Position numbers and translations under genes: made by a program. 64,000 nucleotides of DNA from Lethocerus indicus (taxonomy: Eukaryota > Arthropoda > Insecta > Hemiptera > Belostomatidae). Location of the stretch: NCBI GenBank assembly GCA_019843655.1, contig JACDQD010000006.1, forward strand, positions 18,370,246 to 18,434,245. The letters run 5' to 3'. This document shows, piece by piece, positions 51,931 to 64,000 of the stretch. Each line of letters begins with the position of its first letter. Position 1 is the stretch's first letter. The notes below the pieces were generated by a model. That model ran no database searches. It was not told the DNA's origin and saw only the letters and a list, made by a program, of their open reading frames with translations.

Positions 51931-53620
51931 CAGAGCTTGTTTGAGGCTGGAAATTTCTTAATTTACTGTCGGTGTAAGTTTGATTTAATTTTTACATGGA
52001 TTACAGGAAAGCCAGAAGATAATACTGTAAGTAATCCACTAGCGGTATAAAAATGTGCAAAGTGAAACTCAAATATAATTCCAAATAATCAATCTGTTGC
52101 ATCTCCTCACAAATAGTTAACTAGACACAAATCAGCTCACATCGCTCGGTCACTAGATATAGTTATAATATCATTATAATTATAAAGATTGTAGTAGATA
52201 AAATACAAAGAAAGAAAGATGTTCAACCCCGTTTGTTTTAATAATTATGAATATAGAAGGATATAGCAGTTTCATAGAAGGAACAGTTAAAAAATAATTC
52301 TAAACCGTTTCTCGGTGTACTATTTTTTCGTGAATTCGTGAAAACAATTTCAAATAAAATAATAATTAATACACGCTGTATGGCCATTAGCTCAAGACGA
52401 ACACAATTCAGAATCTGTACACAAGTAAGGCCCCGATTGAGGGAAACAGATCCTCGGTTTTTAATTCATAATTTTCTTAACTTGCAAATAAGATTAAAGA
52501 AATTTATGTAAATGTATGCTCCCTGGCACTTCTTGAAATACTGTGGGCGGAAGAAACCAAAATGCTTAGATTACACATTAAGTAGGTGTGTTAAATACTT
52601 AAGCCGACTGGTAATTTAAACAAAACGTCTCTCTCTCTTGAAACCATTAATTAATCCCAACGGGGCTTAGACAATTAAAATGAATTTGGGTTTATGCTCA
52701 ACTATAATTCGGTGAATATAAACAAGAAAGGGAGAGAGGCTATTGAAGGATTTGCATTGGACTCAAGATTCTCGCGAGTCCCCCTCAAGTCAAATCCGGA
52801 GTATTAGTGTCTAAGCCTGGGTCCCTATTCCGCCTCTTAATAAGTAGACCTTAGCCTCTTAACAATTCTACAGTTAATTGCTTTCCATTCTCGACGCAGT
52901 TTCGATAAGAAGCGGCTCGATCTTCGCACAAACAACAGGATCCACACACAGTTCCACCCTTCCTTTAAGCAGGGTTTTATTATTAAAAGATGCCTTGAAG
53001 TTTCGACGGTCGGGCGGAATAATTTATGGGAGTGGCTCCACAAAGGACGGACTTAAACTTTGATAATCGGACTTTCCGGGCCCGATATTGTACCCCGGTC
53101 ACAATGTAGCATCCCATTGTAATAGCTCATTTTCATTACCAATTGATTTATTTGAACGTCAAAGAAACGGTTTCGGCGCTTAATTTCATTTAGCCAATGT
53201 ATTTACTAATATAAAGTTACTTGTATTTTAGGGCGCAATGAGGTTTAAATGTTATGTGTCCTATAAAAATTGAAACGATTTAGTGTTTATATTTTCTGAT
53301 TCAATAATGACGTTTTATATCAGTCTGTAACATTTAAAAGTTTGCGGTCGCCGATTCGGAGAATAATAATTTATTATTCTTTTATAATTATAATATTCAG
53401 TCATTTCCATCATTTTAAATTTAAATTTATCATATAAGTGATAACATTGTTGGTTCTGTTTACGTTAAATTATATTCTAGGTGGTCGAATGTACGCTATA
53501 AGCAAGCGTAAAGGCCAGAACAATTTCGCTGCGTTGGGTACCCACAATAACCTTTGATTATTTGTTAATTTGTAATTAATTTTTAGGAATCCTAAGTAAA
53601 GGCACCATATTACTTATTAG
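51931..53620. other. Intronic stretch with a weak exon candidate
   Basis: A 20-nt segment at 52007-52026 sits between TTACAG and GTAAGT and is open in the required phase (see findings). GC-richer at 52740-53100. A 61-68 codon frame pair there overlaps on both strands and looks like chance. Confidence 0.35.
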
Positions 53621-53816
53621 TAATCAAAATCGTGCGGGTTAGTATTAGACGCGCCGTTTTTCTCAATAATAATCAAAGTCATGCGGGTTAGTATTAGACG
53701 CCCCGTACTTCTCAATAATAATCGAAGTCATGCGGGTTAGTATTAGACGCCCCGTATTTCTCAATAATAATCTAGGTCATGCGGGTTAGTATTAGACGCG
53801 CCGTATTTCTTATTAA
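53621..53816 (+). repeat. Four-copy 49-bp tandem array
   Basis: Units start at 53621, 53670, 53719 and 53768, each exactly 49 bp apart. The core ATGCGGGTTAGTATTAGACG is nearly identical in all four, with single-base differences (CGCGCC or CGCCCC; CAAA, CGAA or CTAG). The array is bounded by plain AT-rich DNA. The even period and low divergence point to recent expansion. Confidence 0.9.
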
Positions 53817-53884
53817 CATTATTATAACACTGTGGCTTTTGACAGTAAGTTGATTAAACTTTACTATAATTATAGACTATATAC

Positions 53885-53914
53885 TACTTAATCTATACTA
53901 TTATAGATTAAGTA
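53885..53914. repeat. Perfect 13-bp inverted repeat
   Basis: TACTTAATCTATA and TATAGATTAAGTA around a 4-base loop CTAT, about 70 bases beyond the tandem array. Confidence 0.7.
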
Positions 53915-55139
53915 TAATTACTTTTTTACACACTACATTATGTAATTGTCGGTACACCAGTATCAGGCGGGTAACATTGATATTCAGGTATAATATCATT
54001 CAAACTTATTCAAAGGCTTTCCGACTCTACTCCTCTTTGAAGTTTCGCGCTGCCCGTGAAGCTACCACATTACAATTCGATTTCAGCTGATGCGTTCGGT
54101 TTAAAAAGGAAAGGACAAAACCGGGGTTGGGGAGGCTGCGAAGAGTTGGGGATAGAATGATAAAACGGGACTGTAAGTGAAAACTCGTATAAGGTGGTTG
54201 GGGGCCGATGTTTGAACTATGTCAGCGTTGAGGGTGGGACGCGATTCTAGACAGAGACACGGCCATTTGCATTTGCCAGAGGAACACTTGGCCCGGGGCC
54301 TTCGCCCTGCCGGTAGCTTTACCACTCATTCCCCTACGCTCGTCCTCGGCTTCTATCCTACAGCCGGTTCTACATTTTCGAGGTCAATTTTCAGCGTGAC
54401 CCCGTCAGCTAAAAATAAAGTTACAACGTGTTTCGCCTCCTCTGTATAATTTAGTTTTCGGTTGCTCAATTTTTACAAAGGAGCGGACACCGGTAGATTT
54501 CTCTCGGGCTGAAATTTAATTTCCTCCTACATTTTCCTCGCGCTAGTGAGCGGAAAAGCGATATGTATTTGGTGAAACGGAAAACCGGCCTTCCAAATGG
54601 TGCATTGCTCGCCAGAAATAAATGATTTCCAAACCTGCTTTCTCTTCGGGCGTCTTAATTGTTTTTATTGCAAAGCTCATTTTTCTTACAATATAAAATT
54701 AGGTAAATTATGATCGTCCACCTCCTGGAGGGAACAAGGTTTCTACCTTCCGACCGTTCGTACTGAAATTAATAGGGGAGTAAACAATCTTTAAGGTATA
54801 CAGTCTACGGTATTATTTATGATAGTAAAACATATTCCTGCTTAAATAAGCAGAGTGGCAGGTGTAGACTCGGAATTTGTAATCCCGTTTCCTCTCGTTT
54901 GTTTGGTCTAGAGGTTGTGTGTATTTGTGTATGCATATTTATTTGAATACCGTCCTCGATATATTCTCAGACTGCGAATATCACGCTAACAATAACTAGA
55001 CCCACATACTGATCAAATACTACTGGCAATGTCAAGAATACGATCAGTATTAGGACCAACGCCGACAAAAGAGAAGATTGAACGGACGTTTTTTGTTTTT
55101 ACACGTGACAACCGTACAGGTACTACACAATGGAGAGAG
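53915..55139. other. Non-coding stretch with GC-rich island
   Basis: GC-rich at 54030-54660 with mixed purine/pyrimidine blocks. No exon accepted. Confidence 0.4.
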
Positions 55140-55440
55140 TATGATATGAGGAGATGGGCCGGATAGGACCCGCAGTCTAATTGGGGTTGTCCCATAATGT
55201 ACTTTGATGTTTGGCGGAGTATTGGTCTTACTAGGGCCGGGGAGGGTAGTGCTTTGGGGGGGCGCGGGGGCGGATCAATCCAGTGTTGGAGGGCCTGGCG
55301 AGCAATCAAATGTCGAGCACAAGTGCCCTATTAGAGCGTTTATTAAACCGGAGACCCGTCCCCCGTTTAGAGGCCCAAACTCCAAATGAAGCCCTAACTG
55401 CCCTACCATCTGTAACCCGACCCCGGACCCAATATGCGTA
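55140..55440. other. GC-rich island with G-quadruplex motif
   Basis: G tracts at 55234-55270 (G3, G4, G3, G7, G5) with loops CC, A, nine bases and CGC. Overlapping frames on both strands, up to 102 codons, have no recognisable domain. Confidence 0.45.
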
Positions 55441-58400
55441 TTTAGTTTCCCACGTGCCTCTAATAGTAATAGAGCCATTAATTCTGAGTAATTTTTGTTA
55501 CATTATGCGGATTGAGTCTTCAAGATTGCATTTCCGACGTTGGGGAATGAAGAATTCTGTTTGGATAACCCTGTACGAGTATTCTGTGTAACACAATTGA
55601 AACATTTTGGTGCAGTAGTTTATTATTACCAAGAACACAAACGAGCGGGAATACACAGAGAAGCAACGTCATGAGCGAATTGCGACCAACTTAAAAACGA
55701 AAAATAACGAGATGAAATTCTCAACAAGAATAAAAATCGAAAATATACACTCCTAACCGTTCCGACTGTAATAGAGTAGTTTTATTTTGTTTTTTCTTTT
55801 TCTGTTCGGTGTGACATGCGTGAAAGTTTTTCACTCAGTACTGTCTATTAACTGGCTCTTTAATATTACCCCCTGACCTATTTCATTCCTTTTCATACTT
55901 TTCATCGTTTCCACCCAAAGCACTCCATATTGCTCGTGCCCCTCCAAAGTGGAGATGATAAACTGCAGGGCGATAAATACAAATTTTTTTCCGGCATTAA
56001 GGAAAACTATATATGAAGCGAAAATAACGCTGCAATAATTGGGATACACTCTTTTACCCACAGAAATACGAACGCGTCCTCCCGCATCATTTCTTAAACC
56101 TTTTATTGGTGGGGATCGTTTGGAAGTCAGTCAGTCCCCGGCTGAAACGGCGGGATTCAACCGGAAAACGAGCCATCCATTTCTGGAAAGTTTTAAGATC
56201 AGCGTTGGAGGCCATTATATGCCGAGAGGGTTCACAACTCGGCAACTTTCCCACACTTTGAATGGATCCAAGCAACTTGAACAATTCTTCTTCAATATAT
56301 TTTCCCGGGCTTTTATCCCGTAGGCCACTTCTTTTTTCAGGAATGAAATATCTTTTAATTAGATTTTTTTCTGAAGGGTTGTTGCATTATTCCCATAAAT
56401 ATTTTACACCGTCGTAATAATGATATCAAAATATGGTTTATAATTAAAATAAAAATTGCGATTCAGAAAACTGAATCGCATTTTAATAATTTTTTAATAA
56501 ATACGTATTTTTGGAAGACCATTTTACATTATTATAGCATAGTCGAGAAGCAAACCACATAATGGACGAGATCATACATAATATATCTTATACTGTGAGC
56601 GGGCAGAATGCGTTTTCGGTTAGGTGAGCTTCGAACGTTAAATTAATCGTGATATACCTATTGTGTTTCCTTGCAACTTCAATTCATCATTTAACTATTA
56701 AATAAAAGTACATATTAAAACTTTCATTTATTGCACTTGGAGTTGGAATTATAGCACTGATCTATCTGACAGAGTATAGAAACCGCTTCACTATGTGCCA
56801 TTCTAAATAATTGCCAGTTTTAAACTAATTGCAGCGCCGTTATCTGTAGAACTCATGACCCTCAATTCGCTGAAATTTATTTTATGAATATTTTAGTTTG
56901 AAACATGTTTTCTTTTATATGGGCAGAATCTCAGCGATCAAGTACAAGAAGTGTGGGGATATTTTAGAGGGCCGCTACTCCTACAAATCTAGCTCGTTGA
57001 ACGTTTGAGGAGAACTGTTTTTCCTTCTGTTTCTCTTCGATAAGAAATTTCGAATTGGAATCATCTCACGTTCGTAGGCTTTCTCTGGCCCCCGTGGCGC
57101 CAAGATGGATGGATCTTTCTGGGGGACGTGAGCCTCGATAAAGACGCATGTTCCTGTGCCCCATCGAATTTAGAAGGGGTCGAAACATCCTTTGCTTCGG
57201 TCGCTATACATTTCAAACCGAGGAAAAAAAGCAGAGGCTCGGCAAATGGAATTCAAAAACTTATGACTACCATTCACTGTCATTAACACGAAATAGGTTA
57301 TATAACATTACAAGATTCTATCAAGAATGAACTGGGACTTACAAATATATATATTTACATATATAAATATTGAATCGAGATTTTAACAGTTTGAATAATG
57401 GTTGCCATTGAGTTGAATTATGAGATAAATATTACCTATTTATTTCAACGTTACCTTTTCCCTTCAACTTTAATGTTAGCAGTTATTCTAAAAATATAAA
57501 TTTCTCACTGCTGTAAGAATTATAATTCTGATTCTTTAATATACATTCAGTTCAAATGATAGCGATGCAACAAAGTTATCCCATTAATCAGCGTAAGTGA
57601 AACAGTGTGTAGCGTTTGCGAGGATGTAAATCTGAGTAAAATAATTTTTTGGGATGAAAATTAATTACGACCATTAAATAGCTAGTGTTTGGGTAATTTT
57701 CTGATGCGGTAGCCGTTGTAGAGAATCGGCGTTTTCAAATACACTTCAGGATTTAATCAGGACGGCGGTCGGCAATTGTCACTTAAACTTGTCACTTTGA
57801 ACACTTCAAGAGGGAATTTGGCCTCCGACTTGTGTTGGCTGACGCGTATAACGTTTTTTTAATTGGATTTCCGTTAGCGGGCCGTCAGGCTCACAGAAGA
57901 CAGTTATAACGCCCTGAGATATTGTCCCATGCTCTCCTATTAGATGGCACCAAGATAAAAGCGAGAAAGACATTTACATCCGGCCCGCGTCATCTAAAGA
58001 TTTCCATTTGTTTAGCCCAGAATTCCATTTCCCCCGTGTCACGTGAAATCTGGATAACGCTTTCTTTAATTGAATACCTCGAGAAAATGAATTTCTTCCA
58101 GACACATTAATACATTTCTCTGTTGTAAAACTGAGATTACACGAAATATACGCCTCATTAAAGCATTTATTTTTTACTTAACAATGTTTATAGTATAGGT
58201 AAAAAGGCGATAATTGTGTTATCTTCTATCCATGCTTTATACGTTTCGTTAAGGCAACTAAAGCAATTATGAAGAATATACGTCATCAATATTTGAGCTT
58301 ATTTACATTTTGGTGTTTCATTATTCTTAAAACGATGTTACACATTAAATACAATGACAATAGTGACTGCGATGAAATTTACCCGTTGGAACACGTTGTA

Positions 58401-60242
58401 TTAGATCCGGGCAGTTGGATAGTAGTTCAATAGTGTTAGAAATTGAACTTGAAAATAGTTACAGTATTTGCAAGCGTTCGATTTGTACGTAATTCAAGAA
58501 TTACTGAGGTAAACCGATACACAGGCATAATGCATCTCTTCAAATCACTCTTCACCTTTCAAATTAAACTTTCTATATTTTGTTTAGGCGGAAAAATAAA
58601 CAAGATAATAATTATTTAAATCACTACATTTGGTGAGTCCCCGATAAAACAGTTGTATACATTCCTATTCTATTTTTTTGTATTTCACATATGCAGTTCC
58701 GTCTATACGCAGTGACGCACTAATTATTGCTACTATGGCAATAACCTAGTAATATGACCGTGATCAAATTTGCCGACAATCGAAATTGTACGACGGGGCG
58801 CTTCGAATTAATTAGTTCGTGATGAATGGAATATTTGCTTTTGAATTTCGCCTCATCAAATAGCAATACACGGGATCGATACACGGTAAACGGCCTCAGT
58901 TGATTCGCATTAACCTCTCTATCAAAACTAAATGTTAACATAACAAAATGCATTCAATATAAAGGTCATACGTAATTATAGAATATTAGAGCATAATAGG
59001 TAGGAATAATAGGTGAATTCATGAATAGACCACATTAGTATTATGAATAATTATACTAGTAGTTCATAGGATAACTAAATCCTAAATGAAGTGATACTTT
59101 TTAAAATTCAAATTATATAATTAAATATGTATTTATTTGCCCTTACATTATGACGCGAAGTAATAAATCTTGAATCTAATAAATCAGGAATATGTTTTCT
59201 AATTACCTGTAATGGAGCCAATTGCACCCGCAGTTGGAAAGACCGTTCTTACCCGATTCCGCATTCTTACGTTCAGGAAATAAATGGGAAAACTAGAATT
59301 TTAAACCCTGTACTAACACTTCTGTACGGTACATAACTTATCGAGGCGTGACCTTTGGCTATTAAACAGTACTCCATACCAGGATCTTAAGCAGATTCGC
59401 GCTAGATGTAAGAGAAGATGCGGGCTGTCTCAAGTGGAAACCGGGAGGTGAATTTTTCATGAATAATGTATTTTAGAAAGTAATGGTCCGAAACGGGAGC
59501 TATTGTTAAATGAAGGGTGGCCTCCTAGTCGATAGTCTTTTATTTTCATATTATAGCCTTTAAAATTCGGGCTAGACTTTTAGTTTAAAAGTATCTTCTG
59601 ATTTTCTCTTTTACAGGGGGGGCCGAGTTTGATAGATACAGTTTTCTGATGTTGGTTTCTTAAACAACACTCTTTAAGTATATAAAAATACTAATATTTC
59701 AAATTGTGTATATTAGTATTATACTATATATATTATTATGTATTTCTAAATATTATTTCCTAGAACATGTAAATTTAACGGCGTCCAAATTATTTTTTTG
59801 GTCATTGTTAAAAATGATTTTATGCATTCATAAACTTTTTTAAACGTCGCGTGTTATTAAAAAAGATTCAGTTCGGAGTAAATTAACATAAATCGAAATT
59901 GTATAAATTAAAAATGTAAATTTATACGTTTATTTAAAAATAAATGTAGCTATGTTTTCGAAGCAGCTAACACCATTAGCTCATCTTAACCGATTAAAAC
60001 TTCTATATATCATATTCCTATAAAACTTTGTTTAAAAACAGATCCTTATCGTCTACACACGCACCCGTATCGTCTCGACACCCGCCCTGCTGCATTAATG
60101 ATCATTAGATACCCAAAAAGTATTCAATTTATATTAATTCATAGTAAAATTGTTGTGGAAATGTTGACTAAATAGTTACACAAATTTAGGTTGAAAGGGT
60201 TGAATTAAATAGAATACCACACAATCAAATTATGTAATTGTG
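55441..60242. other. Intron or flank, no gene seen
   Basis: AT-rich, with GC-richer patches at 56040-56340 and 57060-57180. A perfect 11-bp inverted repeat lies at 59687-59697 and 59710-59720. A strong acceptor-like site (TTTTCTCTTTTACAG, AG at 59615-59616) is followed by a short frame open in the required phase; see findings. Confidence 0.4.
59687..59720. repeat. Perfect inverted repeat
   Basis: Eleven-base arms AATACTAATAT and ATATTAGTATT around a 12-base loop. Confidence 0.6.
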
Positions 60243-61295
60243 TTTAGAATACCTGCTTTGTGGTCTGCGAGAAGTTGGAATACCGTAGATTTCGTGTGTT
60301 TCACTCTCCTCTCGCTATATATTTGATCACACAACTATTACTTTAATTAAGCACATTTCACATTTAGGCACATATTTATAACTTACCATTTTATTTTTAT
60401 GTTACAACAATAACTTTTTATTTCTCTATAAAAGTTTTGATTTCTCTTTAAATAAAAATTATTAGATATAGATTAACTAGCGCCCCGAGTGTGGTGCGGA
60501 AATTTACTTAACTAAAGTTCGTTGGGTGCACTTGCAACGATAAACTAGCGCTCCCCTGAGGGTGGTGCGGAAATGTACTTAACTAAAGTTCGTTGGGTGC
60601 ACTTGCACCGATAAACTAGCGCTCCCCTGAGGGTGGTGCGGAAATGTACTTAATTAAAGTTCGTTTGGTTCATTTGTACCGATAAACTAGCGCCCCCTGA
60701 GGGTGGTGCGGAAATGTACTTAACTAAAGTTCGTTGGGTGCACTTGCAAGGATAAAATAGCGCTCCCTGAGGGTGGTGCGGAAATGTACTTAACTAAGTT
60801 CCGTTTGGGTGCCTTGCACCCGATAAACTAACCCTCCCTAAGAGTGGTGCGGAAATGTACTTAATTAAAGTTCGTTTGGTTCATTTGTACCGATAAACTA
60901 GCGCCCCCTGAGGGTGGTGCGGAAATGTACTTAACTAAAGTTCGTTGGGTGCACTTGCACCGATAAACTAGCGCTCCCCTGAGGGTGGTGCGGAAATGTA
61001 CTTAACTAAAGTTCGTTGGGTGCACTTGCACCGATAAACTAGCTTTGATTAACAAAATCTCCCTGAGGGTGGTGCGGAAATGTACTTAACTAAAGTTCGT
61101 TGGGTGCACTTGCACCGATAAACTAGCTTTGATTAACAAAATTCCTCCCAACCCAAATTAGACAAACAACATCCCCCAAAAAGACAATACAAAGACACAT
61201 ATATATACACACGACAAACAGACAAGCACCACAGTCCAATGACAGTGACAGTGCAATGAGGATGCCCAAAAAACATCCAAAGTGCCAAAGTGACT
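60243..61295 (-). mobile_element. ~1.05-kb element of the CAGACC family with internal tandem array
   Basis: The left end is the family 3' end read on minus (TTTAGAATACCTGCTTTGTGG..., then GGAATACCGTAGATTTCGTG). The right end matches the inner part of the right arm of the 24-kb element (GACAGTGCAATGAGGATGCC...AAAGTGACT) and then stops abruptly, so it is truncated. Between them is a nine-unit tandem array. No target-site duplication was found and no coding capacity is seen. Confidence 0.7.
60481..61142 (+). repeat. Nine-unit ~70-bp minisatellite with higher-order pattern
   Basis: Each unit carries GTGCGGAAATGTACTTAACT, then AAAGTTCGTTGGGTGCACTT, then GCACCGATAAACTAG. Units 3 and 6 share a distinct variant (TTCGTTTGGTTCATTTGTAC), so blocks of three units have been duplicated. 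The last two units each carry a 16-bp insertion, CTTTGATTAACAAAAT. GGTGCACTTGCACC inside each unit is a hairpin of six pairs with a 2-base loop. Confidence 0.9.
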
Positions 61296-62542
61296 AAGAA
61301 TCAAGAATAATAATACTAGTGTATCTTATAACTTGATTTAGAATTCAAAAATTTCTCTTGTGCCCATTGCGTAGGAACGTGATTTTTAATCACTTTTTCG
61401 TCGCTAGATATGACATGAATGCGTGGGAATTCATCTGCGGATTGAAGGACGTCTTATAAGTCAGGATTTTATAAATTTAACTTTGCAAAGCGGCAGAAGC
61501 GGAGAATTTGTAAGGGAGGAAGCTGTGTGTCGGCGTGGTCGAGAGCATGGTTAATGAGGGCGCGAACATGCCGGCTAGGGCCCGCCTAAAAAATTCAATA
61601 GCGCCTCATTGTCTCGATGGAATGCTTTAATAACTTACTCCACTCGGGCCCACAACCCGCCACCAACCCTTTGGCTTCATGCCACCACCAAAATTTGGTT
61701 TAGTCTTCACTATAAAGCCTCGATTACCGGCCCGGATAATAACCCGGAGAATGGAAGACAGAGGATGCATAACAAATGACAGACATTAAGCATTCAATGG
61801 TTTGCGGTTGGTATGGATGTTTCATACCTAAAATGTTTCTATACCACGTACCGAAATTTTCTGTTTAAATGATATTATTTTTATCATTCAGTTCAATTAC
61901 GGAAATAGTTAGAGGTGAGTTCATTTGCCATTCACGATCTAATTACTCACATGTGATGAGCAGAAAACACCTCTTTCACATTTTTGAAAAATCAAATTCC
62001 AATACACTATCACAAGTAATCACAACTTTCAAAATCAAGGAACTTTCTATAACATCTCATACAGGGAAGAATACACATATATTGCACATATTGTGAAATT
62101 CGGTCAGGACAAGAGGAAGCCTGTCATATGAGTTTAATGATGAAATGAAATTCTATGCGTTCCTAACTTTCCCCTTAACCTCATTTTCCAGAAACTGATA
62201 TGTGGGCTGGAGGTCTTCCGCTTAATTAGGGTGACTCGAGACTATCGACCACTCCAATTGGTAAAGTTTAAGTTTCCATAGGCACTTTTAAATAAGGCCT
62301 GTTTAAATCCCGATAACCAGCCCTGAGAGGTGGACACTTTCTCTGCCTGCCTTCACCGGGTAGTTTGCTCCTTCAAACTACTAGATATTTACCCTTGGGT
62401 GAAGAAAACCAACAACAGAAACTCAATTTTCAAAATTCATTTTATGAAAGTGAACGTACCTATGTGTAAATTTGAACTGAAACCTTGAAAGTCTATAATC
62501 TGCCACTGATATTCCCCGGGGGCCGGTATACATGTATTAACA
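61296..62542. other. Non-coding stretch
   Basis: GC-richer at 61480-61760. A 23-nt segment at 61892-61914 lies between a good acceptor and GAG|GTGAGT, but is not open in the phase required by the known exons. No gene accepted. Confidence 0.4.
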
Positions 62543-62595
62543 TAGCTTTGTAGTTAAAGCAACAAGGCGAAAAGATTTCGGGTTCGAATTTTCCT
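62543..62595 (+). other. tRNA-like A box and B box, possible SINE head relic
   Basis: TAGCTTTGTAGTTAAAGC resembles a Pol III A box, and GGTTCGAATT at 62581 resembles a B box. The distance between them is about five bases short of a normal tRNA and the T stem does not pair. This is not a functional tRNA; a degenerate tRNA-derived SINE head is possible. Confidence 0.25.
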
Positions 62596-64000
62596 GCTAG
62601 TACAATTTTTAACAGTATGAAACAATTATTTTCTACCCCTGTTTTTTCTACACCGTTTAGGGTGTATTAGTGTGTATAGTGTGTATTACGTGGGGTTTAG
62701 TGTGTATTATAATTCCAACTTCGCAATTGTTATCTGCGGAATTAAATTTCATTCCAAATTGACCGGGCAACTTATTCTTGGAATGAATGCTGAAGTCAAA
62801 ACCAGGTACTATAAAAGTTTATGAAAAACAGTAAATCATCCGAGCGGTATCCGAGAAATCCATTGCTATGACATATTAAAGTCCAGTAGACTGGTTTTTT
62901 CTGGTCGTAGAGGGAAGGCTGATTTACAGCTGCAGAACCGGTAGCTCTGAGGCATTCCGCCCCCGCAGATCCCTCAGAGTAATTTAGGAGGTCCGCCGTA
63001 ATTTTTAACAGTGTTCAAGACTATTCCACGGGGCGGAAGGAGAGAGTACGAGAAATGCCCCCAAACCTTACATCACTTATTTACAGGTGGAGGGCCTACC
63101 TTTATCACGCCGTAAATTTCAAAGCGCTCCTAACCAACTCCGCACACGCAGTAACACTCATTTATTTTAAACAGGACACCCCCACTCCTCTATTAATGCT
63201 CATTCGGCTCCCCGGTGGTATAATTATTATTAGGCCGCACGTTCCACAGCTTGTGATATAGGATAGGGCGTCCGTGAAAAGTGATGATATTCCCTGTTTC
63301 TTTCCAAAGATTCCGAACACATAACGGCTGTATTTCATTCTTTAACCAAGACCCATTTTTTCGTTATTTCAGATTCATAATCTGAACAATTCTTAAAAAA
63401 GAAAAAATTAACGAACTAGATAATATACTTATCTAACATAATCACTGAATGTTAGCAAGAATGAAAGAAATCCATAATTTTTCTTCACTGAATACTATAT
63501 TTTAATTACAGATATTTTTTCCTGTGTGTTTGTAAATTCATCTTTTATTAATTAAAAATAAAATTCATCGCGGCTCCCCCGCGGCTATATTGGTTTAGCA
63601 AGTTGGAAAGTTATGAGGATATTTCCCCAGGGAGGGAATTGGATGTGCAATATTTCTTCATATAAAGGACAGGGGCTGTCTCATATCCGATGTTGTGACA
63701 CAGTGTCAAATATAACTGCTCGTTAGTGGCTAGCCCACAACCTTGTCTCCACAGTTATTAATCAGACATTAATAGCGCCATAATCAATTATTTTACAAGA
63801 AACTAAATTATTTTCTCTAATTACTGTTAAGTACAATATTAGCAGTTACTATATAATAAGAACATTTGATATTAAGCAAAATTGTCAGTTTTAAGAAAAG
63901 GTTATGATACATCACCCAATATTTCATGTTCTACATGACAATATCGCCATTAATTAACAATAGTAAGTGCCAGATATGTGTTTTCTTCAAGACGTGTTTT
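62596..64000. other. Non-coding stretch to the window end
   Basis: GTGTATTA short repeats lie at 62662-62708. A GC-richer patch at 62880-63250 includes a 68-codon frame with no recognisable motif. The remainder is AT-rich with no gene seen. Confidence 0.4.

Noticed and set aside
60481..61142. CRISPR-like array
   Set aside because: Monomers are contiguous with no unique spacers, and the DNA is eukaryotic in character; it is a minisatellite inside a mobile element.
61892..61914. 23-nt segment between a good acceptor and GAG|GTGAGT
   Set aside because: Stops in phases 0 and 1; only the phase not produced by the supported exons is open.
62543..62595. Functional tRNA gene
   Set aside because: The A-to-B box distance is too short and the T and acceptor stems do not pair.

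Overview
This window looks like nuclear DNA of a large-genome arthropod, most likely an insect. That is an inference from texture: AT-rich sequence broken by many GC-rich, CpG-containing islands of 200-600 bp, long AT microsatellites, short non-autonomous repeats with target-site duplications, and no dense coding. There are no bacterial operons, rRNA genes, CRISPR arrays or intact transposon proteins. I could not name the species or the gene.

The only coding sequence I can support is the start of one spliced gene on the + strand. An exon at 11004-11093 has a strong 3' splice site, a short 5' UTR, a well-placed ATG, a classic signal peptide and a 5' splice site, and it ends in phase 1. A 30-nt microexon at 50741-50770, with strong splice sites, accepts phase 1 and ends in phase 1. 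Joined, they read through with no stop, ...SAKQL-A-LDVKDVLMK-. The likely layout is a secreted or membrane protein whose N-terminus is split by a 39.6-kb intron, with the rest of the gene beyond the window. A TATA-Inr pair at 8997-9034 and weaker candidates for other leader exons (7331-7367, 25131-25304) lie in the right orientation. Two phase-compatible candidate exons (52007-52026 and 59617 onward) lie downstream and are unproven.

Layout: 1-8996 is upstream non-coding DNA with GC islands, a long AT run and a polypyrimidine tract. 8997-11003 holds the putative promoter and a 190-bp mobile element. 11094-50740 is the giant intron, with GC islands, a 497-bp foldback element with a 13-bp target-site duplication (23981-24477), a related end fragment (33602-33641), G-quadruplex motifs and microsatellites. 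50771-64000 is the next intron or flank, with a four-copy 49-bp tandem array (53621-53816) and a 1-kb relative of the foldback family whose middle has expanded into nine ~70-bp monomers (60243-61295).

The most interesting non-gene signal is this repeat family. Four copies share a 3' end of the form CAGACCACAAAACAGG-ATTCTAAA. Two have clear 12-13 bp target-site duplications. The long arms are inverted and carry a small structured motif whose stems are kept while the loops change. The architecture (inverted ends, variable 12-16 bp duplications, internal tandem repeats) suggests a non-autonomous retroelement, perhaps Penelope-like, but this is not proven.
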